The position numbers were made by a program, and so were the translations under genes. A model generated the notes under the pieces. It was given only the letters and a program-made list of their open reading frames with translations. It was not told the origin of the DNA and searched no databases. 64,000 bases of DNA from Adenophora triphylla var. japonica (Eukaryota > Streptophyta > Magnoliopsida > Asterales > Campanulaceae): NCBI GenBank assembly GCA_022495995.1, contig JAFEMH010001362.1:422349-486348 (forward strand). The letters run 5' to 3'. Positions within the stretch are counted from its first letter, which is position 1. Every line of letters begins with the position of its first letter. Shown here in pieces: positions 41,621 through 53,891 of the stretch.

Positions 41621-44600
41621 GCTTTGTCACCAAAGCTAAATTCCTTGGGTGTACAAAGGATTCCGTCAATCTAGGGCTGCATGAGTTGCATATGGCTTCA
41701 CTCAGGAGAAGATCTTCGAGAGGACGGACGTATGGCCATTGCCGGTGACCCACATACGAGCTCCCGGGTTTCGGGAGGGGTTGGACACGGACCGAGGACT
41801 TTGCTTTCACTAACAGCGAGAGTCGCCTTCTCGGATCTCCCGATGCTTTACTTTCTTGTCAAAGCACGAAGGCTCTGGCCCATTCTTCCTTGGTAGGCTC
41901 GGATGTATTTCCATTGGCTTTAAGTGGCGGGAAATAAGCGTGATAGATAAGCGGGGCCAATTCATCCACAGGTGGCGACTCTGGAGCCATTCGACCTCGT
42001 TGATCGGCTTTCCGGCGGGTATACGGAGCGAGGATCTCAGCTGGAATTTGGGAGTCACGGCTTCCATTCCGTATGTGAGGGCAAACGGTGTTTCCCGATT
42101 GCTCGTGGCCCCGTGTTACGCGCCCAGGCTGCGCCCGAGTGCCGAGTGTAACTTCTCGGGCCAATCTACGCCTTGTCAAGGACAGCCATTTTCCGGATAA
42201 TGTTTTCCTGAAGTCTTGTTTCTTTGCCTCGGCAGGCTCCGTTGGTTTGGGGCACATGGGGAGATGACTTGTGGCACGGGTTGTGCAGATTACGCCGGCT
42301 GACTGTCGCATTCCCCGCGAAGTGGGATCCATTATACGAGTAATGATTTCAAGTGCAAATCCGGTATGCGCATATGATGTTCTCTTTGATGAAGAGGGCA
42401 ACTTTCTTTGAGATTTTGTAGGAGCGTGCCAAGGTTGTAGGACTTGGCTTGGCCTATGGTGAAATAATCTGTGCGGTTCCCAGGCTTCTACGAAACTTGG
42501 CTTCGTGGCTCGTTTCCTGCTTTCCGGACCTTTTGGCGTGATTTTTTGCCTATGACATCAATTCCCCTCCAAGTGACGAAGACGGGGGTTGTCGAAAAAT
42601 GCGGTATAACTCATTAAGAGGTAAAAATAGTTATTAAGGTTTGACGGCACATCGGCATTTGACCTCGCGGTCTCCACAATCTTTAGTAGGCTTGGCATAG
42701 CTCATCACGGTCCATGGGAATAGGGAACGAATCCTGAAAAGTCTGCCCCATTCTCGTATGGTTTGCATCAGAGGCTCGAGCATTCATGTAGACGTCGTTA
42801 GGGCTACCACCATGTATTTCTTTCATGAGGGCTCGGAAGCCTCTTAGGTTGCATTACCGATCGCGGATGAAGGGCGTGTGCGCTTCTTGTATAACATCGT
42901 ATTTCGCGAAAAAGCGGGACATAATGGGAGGCGATTCTTTACATGTTTATTCTTTTCGCCCAGTCCACTCAAACACTGATGAGAGCTTGTCTCGCTACAT
43001 TCACTCCTCCGGTCTCGATGTTATATTCCCCATCTTCATTTTTGAAGGAGGCTTCTCCGTTCTTAAGTGTCGGATGCGAGTGTACCCGGGGATCAGCTGG
43101 CCATGGGTTCGGCTTACGCCCCGAGATCTCAGAAAAAGCGGGATTTTCTCTTCTCGGCAGGCTCACAAAAAAAAAAAAGGAATGGTTTGACGGACCTTTG
43201 TCTCGCATAGGAATTGTGGTTCGAAAAAAAAAAAAAAAAAGGCTCGTTGCCGGAGCATCATGCTTTGAAAATCATTGCAATCTACATGGTAGTGGTAGCA
43301 GAAGTAATGAAATGAGCGATCTCCCTTGAATTGGGTTACTAGCTCTTCCAAAAAAAAAAGTGTGATATTTACGTAGCCCCGGGTCCCAACGGTCTTCATG
43401 ACATGGAGTGGGCTGTTAGAGACACGATTGATGATGAGGACGAGAGTCACCACTACACCTCAATTCCTTGATGTTTCTTTAAAGATCGTGGAAAAAAAAG
43501 CTTCCTGTGCCCGGCTATGCAATCTTTTCCATATTTGGGCGTTGTTGGTGACTTCGAAGATTGAGCCTTCAAAAAAAAAAATCACCAGTAGTGGGAGTGT
43601 TCGTCTAAAAGATCGACCCAGAAGCATTTATGAGTTCCATAAAATAAGTTGGTGCATTTGTTTCGCCAGGGCGAGGGTCGAGTAGAAAGAGTTGCCAGCG
43701 ATTTTCTCATCTTCACGAGCGAAGATTCCATCATCGGGAGGTGAGGTTCGGGTCTCGGGACTCGTCTTGGGCAAAATCGGCCAGTGAATGTTCTGTAAAT
43801 GACCATTATGCGTCCTTTTACGGCAACAAATTTCATTGCAAAGCATAAGTGATATCATATTCGGCCAAAAAAAAACGACCATTTGCCAGCCTCATGGAGA
43901 TGCGATTGTCAGGATCCCCTAAAAAAAATTCAGAGGTCTATCCTTTGAGAGCAAGATGCATTTTCGGGTGAGGCTGCGTGTAGTGTTTCGCTAACACGCT
44001 ACCCGACGAAGCATCAAAATCGAGGTCTTATTGATAAGTCTTAAGGCAGTAAATTGAGTTCGCTTCCTTGGAAAAAAAAAAAAATTGAAATAGATGGCGT
44101 TTTCGACCTTGGAATTCTTCTCTTCAAGCAAGAAATAGCTGATTCCAAATATACCGTTCGGAGGATCGGTTAGATATGGCAAGAGTGGCTCGAGATTTGC
44201 CGATGTGGTGAGCGAGAGAATCGGGATTCCACGAGTATCGAGCTCTGATACGTCTCTCAGCAAGGCGACCATCTTTAGCTGGAAGAATGTTCCATTCCGT
44301 GTAGGCATTTTCTTCATCAACTTGAAGATCGAAGACTCGCGAGATCGAGCGTCGTTCGTCCAGCCGGGTGTGATTTGGACAAATGGCGGCGTTATGATCA
44401 GTCTTCCCATGAGATTTCACTTAAAGAAACGAGTGAAAGAAGGGTGGCTTCATTTCAACTATCGCCTTGATTTTCCACGGGATCTACTTCGATTCCGTTA
44501 CGTGCACCATCATGTCCTAGCACCTTACCTCGTCTTGCACCGGCTAAAAATGCGAACTTAGGACTCTGGAGTTCGAGGTCCCCGACTTAATGATGGTCTC

Positions 44601-45310
44601 GGAGTTAGAAGAATTTTCTACTCAGAAAATGTCAACTTGGCAGTCCCAAAGTGAGCACGCTCGATCCTCTGAGAAATGTATTATCATGTCTTGCGTAGAT
44701 AGACCTCGATTTCTTTGTGGATCATGTCATGGAAACGTGTCCGTCTATGCCCTTTGGTCACGAATTCCCGGACGTTGCTTTAGTCGAATGCAGCCATGAT
44801 CCCGGGTCAACGGCGTTAACGTATGAGCCGTCTCGAGGGTTGTAATTCATCTTTTGGAGTCTCGATCTTCTTTCCATGATTTTTGCTTGATCGGCAGGAA
44901 GGTAAGCCATGTCTCACGAAGGATAGCGATCGGTCGATGGTTAGCGAAATCGTTCAAACAGTCGAACGTTTGGCGGAAATTTCTTGGAGCTCACTTCTGA
45001 AGTCTACACCACCTGATCTTTAAGCCTTGGCCTTGAGTCACCGTTACTATGTTAGAAAGCCATGTAGGATTTTGTATTCAATGACCACACGATGACCAGC
45101 GCCTGCCAACACGCATCTTTTCTATCTCCTCTTTTCCTTGTAGGGACCATTCAGTTAATTCTTCTTAGCCCAGCGAAATCTTCGAGAAAGATCTTGACCT
45201 GGGTCGAGCGGCTTTTCGATTCGGCTCCCACGCTATGGAAGGATCGAGGCTGGCACATATCTTTATAGGACCATTACAGAACACATCACCCGTATTCTTT
45301 TAGGCGAGTT
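41621..45310 (-). pseudogene. Integrase, RNase H and RT remnants of copy 2
   Basis: Read leftward from 45310, there are RT fragments (MPSLDPSIV-like text near 45260; the YVDD region near 44680 reads EVYLRKT, so the box is destroyed), RT connection (about 43900-44050), and RNase H (TQFKGD, YEACI-like traces, 43160-43900). Integrase follows with a WGIDVIG-like block near 42550, YNGSHF near 42325 and, at 41810-42067, IPAGKPINEVEWLQSRH and KKVKHREIREGD. Everything is heavily frameshifted, with several runs of 9-17 A inserted relative to copy 1 (43165-44090). Collinear with 3500-6655. Confidence 0.7.
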
Positions 45311-46620
45311 GGGCTCAATTAGAAAGGCATTACCCTGTGAGTTCGAGGTCCAGGAACGGAGCCTTCCCAATCTGCAAGGGCTCTTTATTAGGCTCTTGCT
45401 TTCCAAAATTCATGCACTCGGGGTCAAAATCTCTCTTCGGGCTTTGACAAGGAGCTCGATTTTCCCTCTTTCAGGGTGGCACAACTGCTGTGCAGATCAT
45501 TTGGGCGGATATTGTTCATTTAAGCGTGCAACTTCTTCATCGGGTGAATCGGACGCTGAAAACCCTTTTATTAAATGCCATCTCCCGAGTTTAGATTATT
45601 AGTTAATTCATCATTAGTTAAAGTGGCAATTAGGATACTCGAGAAAGCAGCGGGCCTTCGTCATTTCATTGAGAATAGGGGAATACGGATATTGGCCACA
45701 ATTTCGTGGTCTTCGGGCGTGAGGCCATCGGACGACTCGGAAGACTCAAACTCAACAATGGTAAGAGGCTCGAGAGGACTTTCTCTCCGGCAACCAGGTT
45801 GACCTGAGACACTGCGCTCATCGTTGGTTCGAGGTCACAGGGCCTCTGGGTGACGTCATTTCTTCTTTGCATGCGTCGCGGGCCGAACTTTGAAGCAGTT
45901 TCCCAATTCTTTAGCGGGATTTACGGTAGGTAACATTAAATGAGTTCGGCCGCTGATCGGGAGATCGATGGGTACATCAGCCAAATATGGCCTTTAGTCT
46001 CTTATCCTCTCTCCCCTTCCTCGATACGGAAGCGTCATAGATGCTTCCCTCAGAGCTCTATCTTCTAAGCTGGGGAAGAGTGAAGGGTAGCAGGGATCGT
46101 ATTGACACCGGTTGAATGTAGAAGGAAATCTTCGTCCCATCAGAAAGGTTAAGCTCATTCGGCATTTCTCCCAGCCAATCGTTACGAGTCGATGACTATT
46201 TCTTACGCTCTTTCATAACCCACAATTTGCTTTGGGAGTGGATTCGGGATTGCCAAAATTTGGAGTAGAGTCCATTAGGATCAAAAAAGCAAAAAGAAAG
46301 TAAGAAAAACAAAAAAATAAAATGTGTGTGCACATGTCATTCTTGGTTAGATCTAACCATGTTGTAAAGGAAAGATTCTGATTTTCTTGTCACAGCACGG
46401 AGGCGACATTTAATCGATGGCGGATTACGGCATTCTGCCGGATAGTCCCTGAGATCCAAGATGGGCAATCGGGACGATCCATTGTGAATATCCCACAAAT
46501 GTGTTCTACGGAGAAGTGGCGGATTTGGGACCTCGAGGTCCACAAAAATAAAGACGACACAATTGACATCTTCTAGGGCGAAGTCATGATTCTCCGCATT
46601 CCAAAAAACTGAGATATTAT
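45311..46620 (-). pseudogene. Linker and gag remnant of copy 2, protease missing
   Basis: 45600-45930 matches 6893-7170 (linker) and 46190-46620 matches about 8530-8945 (end of gag). The stretch equivalent to 7200-8530, with the DNGSS protease and the TLHQ block, is absent and replaced by about 260 bases I cannot place. The sequence stops matching at about 46620. Confidence 0.6.
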
Positions 46621-47956
46621 AGATATTGTCACCTTTTTCTCTTGAATCTTCCCAATCTTCACTCACTCAAATCAAACCCAAACACTCTTACATTCAAAGC
46701 CTAAAACACTCATACATTCAAGCCAAAGCCCCAAAATACAAAGAAGATAGGTATAACCTCCCTCTTCTTACCCTAAATCTCTCATCCATGCATGCATTTT
46801 CAAACTACAAAATGTAGTTCATTCATCTTCTTGTCTTAGATCCAAGAAGATCACCATGGAAGTTCATCTCCATGGATGATCTTCTACAAGGATCAACATT
46901 ATTTTCAAGTTCTCTTACTTTCTTGCAAAGAAAACTCATTTTCAAAACCCTAAAAACATTTTCAAGCATCAAATCTCATTTTCAAAGGATAAAAATCCCA
47001 TTCCCAAGCAAATGAAGTGCTTAGTCCTAATGTACCCCAAGGATGGTTTGGTATAGTTGATTCACCACTAAAATGTCAAGTGATCACTAACCAAAACCTA
47101 GGGAAATGGGGACAAGCATGGATGCAAAACCCCCTTTAAAATCATATTTTCTTTCTTGAGAAGTTGCTGTCCAGTAGCAATTTTCCAAGATCCCAGTCCA
47201 TTGTCTTAATTTTTGGACACAGATAAACTTGGAATTTGGTGTTGACTACAAAACACTTTTTGTAGCCAACATCCAGAGATTTCCATAATATTTTTACTTT
47301 ATTTTTGGGTGAGTAAAACTCCTCTTTTCAAATTTTCTTTTAGAGGCTAGTTCATCAGCTTCTGGAAATCCAGATTGCATATCTGAGATTTCCAGAAGGT
47401 TTTGACCCCTCAAATCTTCTCCAAAATGGAAAATTCCTTCGCACAAATCTTATTTAAGGTGTATGGAACAACTTTCATTCTCTGAGTTTATCCAGATTAT
47501 GAAGTTTTAAGACCCTTGAATCCATTTCAAAATCAAAGGTCCACTGCCTTTTTCATTCTGGCAGAAGTGACTCTCAACTTCAAAAGGTCTTTTGAGTACC
47601 AAATCTCAATCCAAAAATCTTCCAAAAATCATGGGATCAGTTTAAAGTCTTAAAAGATATTCCCAATTTTTACTTTTCTGAGTTTCAAATTATTTTGGCC
47701 AACACACACACACACACACACAAATGATTTTCAGCTTGGAAGACTTCGTTTTACGAGGCATTCCGGGTGCACACTAACGTCCTTCCCGGCATGTAACATG
47801 ACCTCCGAACCCAAATTTCTGATCTCGGGCATTTTCAAAGTTTTGGCCCTTAAAATAAAAATGGCGTGGCGACTCCGTTCTTTTTCCGGGTTTTATTTGG
47901 TTTTCAAATAAACGCAAAAAATCGAATTTTTCCCCGCGAAATGGCGACATCATCAC
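46621..47956 (+). repeat. Truncated inverted LTR of the Ogre-like family
   Basis: Begins inside the LTR at ATTGTCACCTTTTTCTC (matching 33905 reversed), runs to CATCATCAC at 47956, with (CA)n at 47702-47722. It is the mirror image of the 3' LTR of copy 2, including the TTCAAAGCC/TTCAAGCC duplication, but lacks its first 440 bases and promoter. Confidence 0.8.
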
Positions 47957-48501
47957 GGGATGTTTGGGTATCACTGTGCTTGCAGAGGCGTAATAAGACC
48001 AAACGGGCGCGGCAAGGATTTCCCGGGTTAGGGACGTAGTGTACGGTGTACGGTCGCGTGCGCGTAGTGTGCAAACGATCTATATTCTTTTACGAGTAAA
48101 ATAGATTTTTTTAATTTTTATGTGTCTTAAAAATATGATGCATGATTTTTTTGAAAATTTTCTTTTGAAAATCTTTTTTGAATTTTTTTGAAAGTTAATG
48201 AACACATAAGCACGTAAGCACAAAAATTCCGACGTTAGGGGCATGATTTCGGCGTCAAAATTTTGACTTTTCGGCGGCCAAAACAACACGAAAAATGTAC
48301 AAAAATCAACACACACAACAAATGATTTTTAAAGCGGGACGGAAGCTTGACCCTCAGCTTTTCTTTTTTTGAAAACGGTGATACCGGTACGTGGGATTGT
48401 TAGACCACAATTTATCCCGACTCGTGTTAGGAGGCGATAGCGGGAAATTTAATGGTTTCCACCAATATACCAAATATCATTTTTTTAGAAAAAGCTTATT
48501 T
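47957..48501 (-). other. Leader of A' (inverted copy of 31985-32562)
   Basis: Minus-strand leader adjoining the inverted LTR at GGGATGTTTGGGTA (47957). The same junction, mirrored, is at 32562/32563. No gene. Confidence 0.7.
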
Positions 48502-48517
48502 ATCCCAGTAGTCGCCC
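48502..48517 (-). promoter_or_regulatory. Degenerate PBS of A'
   Basis: The minus strand reads GGGCGACTACTGGGA, the same damaged form as in copy 1, whereas A (31967) is intact. The loss is around a CTCCGCTG string. Confidence 0.55.
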
Positions 48518-48518
48518 T

Positions 48519-50256
48519 TGTGATGATGTGTCGCGATTTCGCGGGAAAAATTCGATTTTGCGTTTCTTTGAAAAAACCAAATAAAACTCGGAAAAAGAAC
48601 GGAGTCGCCACGCCATTTTTGTTTTAAGGGCCAAAACTTTGAAAAATGCCCGAGATTAGAGATTTGGGTTTGGAGGTCATGTTACACGCCGGGAAGGACG
48701 TTAGTGTGCACCCGGAATGCCTCGTAAAGCGAGTCTTCCAAAGCTGAAAATCGTTTGTGTGTGTGTGTGTGTGTGTTTTGGCCAAAATAAGTTGGAACTC
48801 AGAAAAGTAAAAATTGGGATGTCTTTTTAAGACTTTAAACTGATCCCATGATTTTTGGAAGATTTTGGTTGAGATTTGGTACTCAAAGACCTTTTGAATT
48901 TGAGAGTCACTTCTGCCAGAATGAAAAAGGCAGTGGACCTTTGATTTTGAAATGGATTCAAGGGTCTTAAAAAATTCATAATCTGGATAAACTCAGAGAA
49001 TGAAAGTTATTCCAGACACCTTAAATAAGATTTGTGCGATGGAATTTTCCATTTTGGAGAAGATTTGAGGGGTCAAAACCTTCTGGAAATCTCAGATATG
49101 AGATCTGGATTTCCAGAAGCTGATGAACTGGCCTCTAAAAGAAAATTTGAAAAGAGGAGTTTTACTCACCCAAAAAATAAAGTAAAAATATGTATGGATA
49201 GCTCTGGATGTTGGCTACAAAAAGTGTTTTGTAGTCAACACCAAATTCAAGTTTATCTGTGTCCAAAAATTAAGACAATGGACTGGGATCTTGGAAAATT
49301 GCTACTGGACAGCAACTTCTCAAGAAAGAAAATATGATTTTAAGGGGGTTTTGCATCCATGCTTGTCCCCATTTCCCTAGGTTTTGGTTAGTGATCACTT
49401 GACATTTTAGTGGTGAATCAACTATACCAAACCATCCTTAAGTACATTAGGACTAAGCACTTCATTTGCTTGGGAAGGGGAATTTTATCCTTTGAAAATG
49501 AGATTTGGTGCTTGAAAATGGTTTTTAGGGTTTTGAAAATGTGTTTTCTTTGCAAGAAAGTAAGAACACTTTGAAAATAATGTAGATCCTTGTAGAAGAT
49601 CATCCATGGAGATGAACTTCCATGGTGATCTTCTTGGATCTTAAGACAAGAAGATGAATGAACTACATTTTGTAGTTTAAAAATGCATGCATGGATGAGA
49701 GATTTAGGGTAAGAAGAGGGAGGTTATACCTATCTTCTTTGTATTTTGGGGCTTTGGCTTGAATTTAAGAGTGTTTGGGTTTGATTTGAGTGAGTGAAAG
49801 TTGGGAAGATTCAAGAGAAAAAGGTGACAATTCTTAGAGAATTCTCACTGTTTTCTCGAGTATTTTCGCCAAATCTTGTAATTGTGCTCTTGGTCCTCTC
49901 TATTTTTGTATTTGGAGGGCTCAATTTATAGCCCTCGAAAATTACAAACCTATCCGCGCGGATGGGATCGGTCGCGTGCCTTGTTCATTAAATCTTGCTT
50001 CGGGCTTTGGACACAAGAAATAATCTTTTTAAATTTTAAATTAAACGACGGATTATGTTCCGGCCATTTCTATTTTTGGTTTTTGACCATTTCTTTCACT
50101 TTTTTGATTCTTTTTCCTTGGTTTATCCTTAAATAACAATGCCCATTTTGCCCTCACTTTGTTAGAAATGTTAGGAATGTTAGGAATTGTTAGGAATGTT
50201 ATAACTTTCGTTAATTTTCTAACGAAAATTCTAACAAGCTCAAATTGGAGCACTTC
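48519..50256 (-). repeat. LTR of A' (inverted copy of LTR A)
   Basis: Runs from about 50256 down to 48519, ends CATCATCACA, with (GT)n at 48757-48776, the TATA box near 49925 and the palindrome TATCCGCGCGGATGGG (49951-49966). It is close to LTR A, including the short ACTCTTAAATTCAAGCC form. The first bases (TGTAAG) are damaged to CAGAAG. Confidence 0.8.
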
Positions 50257-50990
50257 TGACTAGTCGAATCCATGACTACGAAATTGATGTGGCATGGCCA
50301 CAGAAGTGACGATCACCCAGACTTCAAGTTCCAAACCACGCTTCCGCTTGGCTCCAACCTTGTGATTGGTGAATCCTTCTAGCCTTCCATGATAAGGCTC
50401 TAAGACATGGTGTCTTTCAAGCCCATCCGTTGGAAAAGGCCAGATAACATAGGATGTCACGGGAGGCCCCAGGTGCCAACAAAGTGAGTCGCTCGGATTC
50501 AACATTGTCAATCCGGCCCCCTTTATCACCAAGGGCTGTTCACGAGCCGCTCGGCTTCCACCAACTCCGCTTAGGAGAGAAACTAACGACCTCTTCCTCG
50601 CTTTTGCATGGGTCCAAGCAGAAATACGGTATACTTTTCTCGGCTCGCGGATCCGGTCCCTTAGTTTTACCGTGCATGCTACCTCTCTCCCGTATCACAT
50701 GTAACTCGGCCACTGTGGAGGCCCGGCGGTCTTCATCCTCGCTTTTGTCGTCATCTTCACTTTCCTCTTCCCTTTTCCGCTTCCGCTTGTCGTCTTTTTT
50801 CATGACATAACGATCTAACTTTCCCTCGCCGACCCATTTTCGGGATTATTCTTCTTGGTGGCCCAACACCTATCAGCTGCGTGTGTCGTAAGGTTCCTTG
50901 GTGGGAAGTCACAAGATTTGCTCATGTTACGAGGGAATTTTGGCTTTGTCACTGCATCGGGACGAGGTGGAGGAAGGTTTACTAGCCGGT
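50257..50990 (-). pseudogene. Gag knuckle and protease of C'
   Basis: Mirror of 29533-30231. Readable blocks include KKDDKRKRKREEESEDDDK, AELHVIRE, then the protease text PYHGRLEGFTNHKVGAK (near 50370) and, at 50260-50300, the stretch up to the LTR. Compared with C it has frameshifts and many CAG-to-CGG changes (AACAGATGG to AACGGATGG near 50430). The LTR of A' interrupts it at the same base region as in C. Confidence 0.75.
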
Positions 50991-52738
50991 ACATGATTTC
51001 GTAGGGACGGGTTTAGTAAGAGCAGCGAATCTCAAGCCTTCGCCGCTTCTTCGTTTCATTTTTCCCTCTTGGAACCCTTGCACATTCCCATCATCACTGG
51101 CGAGTACCCGCTGCTGCTTCCGTCTCTCTTGTCGGCTCCCCTTTCTTTGTTTTATCTTCAAATACTTGAAATGGCATAAGCCACCTTGTATAGTTCGGAC
51201 TTCTTTATTCGAGGTTCCTGGCCAGAGTCTGCATACTCCAGGGGACCGGGACCCAAGCCAGAAGAAACAAACAATGACCTCCCTATCAGCCGAGGCTCTC
51301 TTCACACTGGTCCGCCATTTTCCGGAACCGATTATGCATTAGCCGAGGGTGGTTTCTCCCTTTCCTTGCTCGATGTTAGCCAAGCCGGCTGCCCCCATCT
51401 TCCTCTTACCAATGCGGTAGCAAAGTGATCCAAGAACATTCTCCTCATGCCTCCAAAGAATCGATGCTTCCTCTTTTAAGCTCACTCAACCAGTCGAAAA
51501 GCCGTTCCGGAGTATGGTGCTCATGAAAGCTTTACGTGAGCAAGTCATCACAAATGGTGAGGAGATTCATAGCTTGGTTCAAAACCTCAGCACGCTGGTC
51601 TTTTGCAGACCGTACATGCACATTGTACTTCGAAATTGGTGGAGCTTGAGGCGAGGATTAGGTGGAGGCCGCGGTTATCCTCAATGAGAACGCGACGAGT
51701 TGCTCAAATATAGTCATCGTCATTGAACTTCTTTTCCCATCTCCACGCTATCCGAGCTTTTTAGCCTAATGGGGCCCCATCGGTTGCTTTCCACTCCCTT
51801 GGCCTTTGCCGCTGAGCGGGTGCTTCGTTTGGGAGCTTCGATGGATTTATCCTCGGGGCGATCATTCACTCCTATTGTGCTCCGCGTCATGTCGGTGGTG
51901 TCCCGCTGAAGGGGCCTTATCACGCTTCGGTTCCTGTGTCTTGGCCACCAAGTATCATCCCTTGTATGGTTCGGGGGTCCTTGGCCTGAAGAAATTCACG
52001 AACACGGATTCGGGAGAATCCCGACGATGCCGAGGAAGAGGAGAATCATGGCGGATCGACGAGGACGAGGAGAATCTGGGGACGCCGGGGGTGCTATGAC
52101 TAGACGAGCGTGGTGACATTTCGCTCTGCTCAAACCGAGCCTTGTCCTTAGGTCCACTCGAGTTCACCTCCTCTTCCACTGAGCCACTGGCTTCTCAGGT
52201 CAACTACTGATCCCTCTTCTTACCGTCATGCCGAGGACGAGTAGGTTCCCCAGGGTGCTTGCCTTGGTAGTTCAACACCGGTTTTGAGGAGAGGAGCTCG
52301 TTGCTCACCTTGTTCCTTTCGGTGGGTCAGCTTCACTGATGGCTCTAACGAATTCACCTACGGAACGGGTCCTGGGTCCAATTGCAAAAGAGCACTCGTG
52401 TTTCATAAGCATCCTTTGCAATGTCTCCATTCGTTTATGTAACAAAAGAGCGTCGGTCAATGGGTTGACTTCCTCTTGCTTGACCGGCGTCGGCATCTCT
52501 TTGTGTTCTTCCTTCCCACTTGCTTTCCGCGAGCACGAGCGGGACGAGGAAGCTCGCCGCCTTCTCCTCGGCATTCGCACTACCGAATTCTCGGGAACGA
52601 AGGGTCGTGGAGAGAGGAGAGGGGCATCTCGACTCCAGGTAGAGGAGGAGGAGGAGAGCATCTCCTCGGCTCTAGTGTTCCCCCATTCACTGGGGTAGGG
52701 TCCTCATCCGTAACACTCGTAAACCTGGTCCAGTCCAT
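50991..52738 (-). pseudogene. Gag of C', N-terminal and capsid part
   Basis: The ATG at 52736-52738 opens MDWTRFTSV, equivalent to the start of C gag at 27872. There follow Pro-rich text (EPRRCSPPPPLP), a stretch with KQEEVNPLTDALLLHKRMETLQRM and the gag-domain traces near 51200-51600. It is broken into many frames. Confidence 0.65.
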
Positions 52739-53079
52739 CAGGAAGTCAACAAAGAAATTATCAAGCGCAAATTTTCCTATAAAAATCACAATTTCCAATA
52801 GATCCAAACTCCGTCAAAATTAGGGCAATCTTTGACCACAAACAAATTCAAATTTCTGCGATTTTTCCAACACAAAAATTCTCGAGCCGTAAAATTCCGC
52901 TTCGCACAGCGAACAGTAGATTCCAAAGCCGAATTTTTGCAAAATCAGGCTGGTAATCAGGAATGTAACCCAGCAAACAATCCAGTAAATTTCGTTCAAT
53001 CGGCAGAAAAATTCCTAGGCAAGAAATTTGGCTTTGAGCGAGGCGTTTTCCGTGCCAAACAAAGGGTGTGTCAATCTAT
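52739..53079 (-). other. Leader of C'
   Basis: Matches 27530-27871 reversed, with many differences. No coding feature. Confidence 0.5.
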
Positions 53080-53094
53080 TTCTAGTCTGAACCA
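53080..53094 (-). promoter_or_regulatory. Degenerate PBS of C'
   Basis: The minus strand reads TGGTTCAGACTAGAA where C has TGGTTCCATTGCCGGGAA. It is placed by flanking matches on both sides. Confidence 0.5.
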
Positions 53095-53096
53095 AT

Positions 53097-53891
53097 TCAT
53101 GATGCTAACTCGCTAAATCACCGCAACCATGTCGTACGAATGCTCACGGTGATATGCAAGGCTCGAAAAATAAAGAGAAAACACGTAAACCAAGCCTAGG
53201 CGGATCCGCCTAAAAGGCTCCTCCTAAGGTGAGAGTAAGTTCACGGCTTAGAGCGTGAGAAAACAAATTGACGTAGTTTCCTCCAAATGTAAAAAGTAGC
53301 ACGTACCCAAATAACGAGCCATTGGCTTCAGATTATAGGGATGGATTGATAGAATCCACGTTGAAGTGAACTTGTAAAGAGATAAGATATAATCCTAAAG
53401 AGAATTATATCTGATAAAAGAGTCATTGTTTCACTCGTCCCATCGTAGTCAGTTACAATCCCGATTGACTGGCGAATGTATAATCTTTGCCGAGCAAGGA
53501 CTGTGTGTAATCTGCTAGGGCTAACAGCTGAGAAACATGTCACATGGCACTGCCTCATTTAATAGTAATGAGGTTAATGATTCTGATTCCTTGTCATTAT
53601 TCGTGATTGCAAGACACGTAGATATGTGGAGGTAAATGATTTTGTTTCCTCGTCACTTTAGTATATACCGAGGTAAGAACTTTTCCCTCCTCATCACTTG
53701 GGCGACATCCTCAGGATACGACTGCCTGCCACGATGACATTAGGTCGGCGCGTATGTTCCTGCGGTATACGAGGAAGGTGTCTCTCTCGCCTCTAATACT
53801 TGGATGTTGGATTATGTTTATGTCTACCCGATTACTTAGTCCGCCGATCAAAACTCAGCACAAGTATTCGTATCTCGATTTATACCGTTCA
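53097..53891 (-). repeat. LTR of C'
   Basis: Starts TGAACGGTATAAATCG at 53891 and runs to about 53097. It contains AAGTGATGAGGAGGGAAAAG and GAGGAAACAAAATCATTTAC blocks as in LTR C. The match to C stops at the first LTR base; the outer flank (ATATTTAATT) is unrelated to that of C. Confidence 0.75.

Larger units (their letters stand above)
32563..46620 (-). mobile_element. Ogre/Tat-like element, copy 2, lacking its 5' end
   Basis: The minus-strand order from the right is gag remnant (to 46620), pol (about 45310-41620), two antisense ORFs (35979-41131 on plus), minisatellite-rich 3' region (34349-35978) and 3' LTR (32563-34348). Its 5' LTR and leader are missing. At about 46620 the sequence jumps into an LTR of the same family in opposite orientation, through a shared AGATATTG-like string. 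It is inserted in the leader of element A. Relative to copy 1 it has lost the protease. Confidence 0.8.

Noticed and set aside
43398..43685. Plus-strand ORF rich in Lys, with poly-A runs
   Set aside because: It is the antisense of the pol remnant of copy 2, opened by inserted A runs.
26753..53891. Explaining the whole mirror structure as one simple hairpin read artefact
   Set aside because: It does not account for the non-homologous fillers U1 and U2 or for the homology ending exactly at LTR starts. It remains possible for the inner part only.
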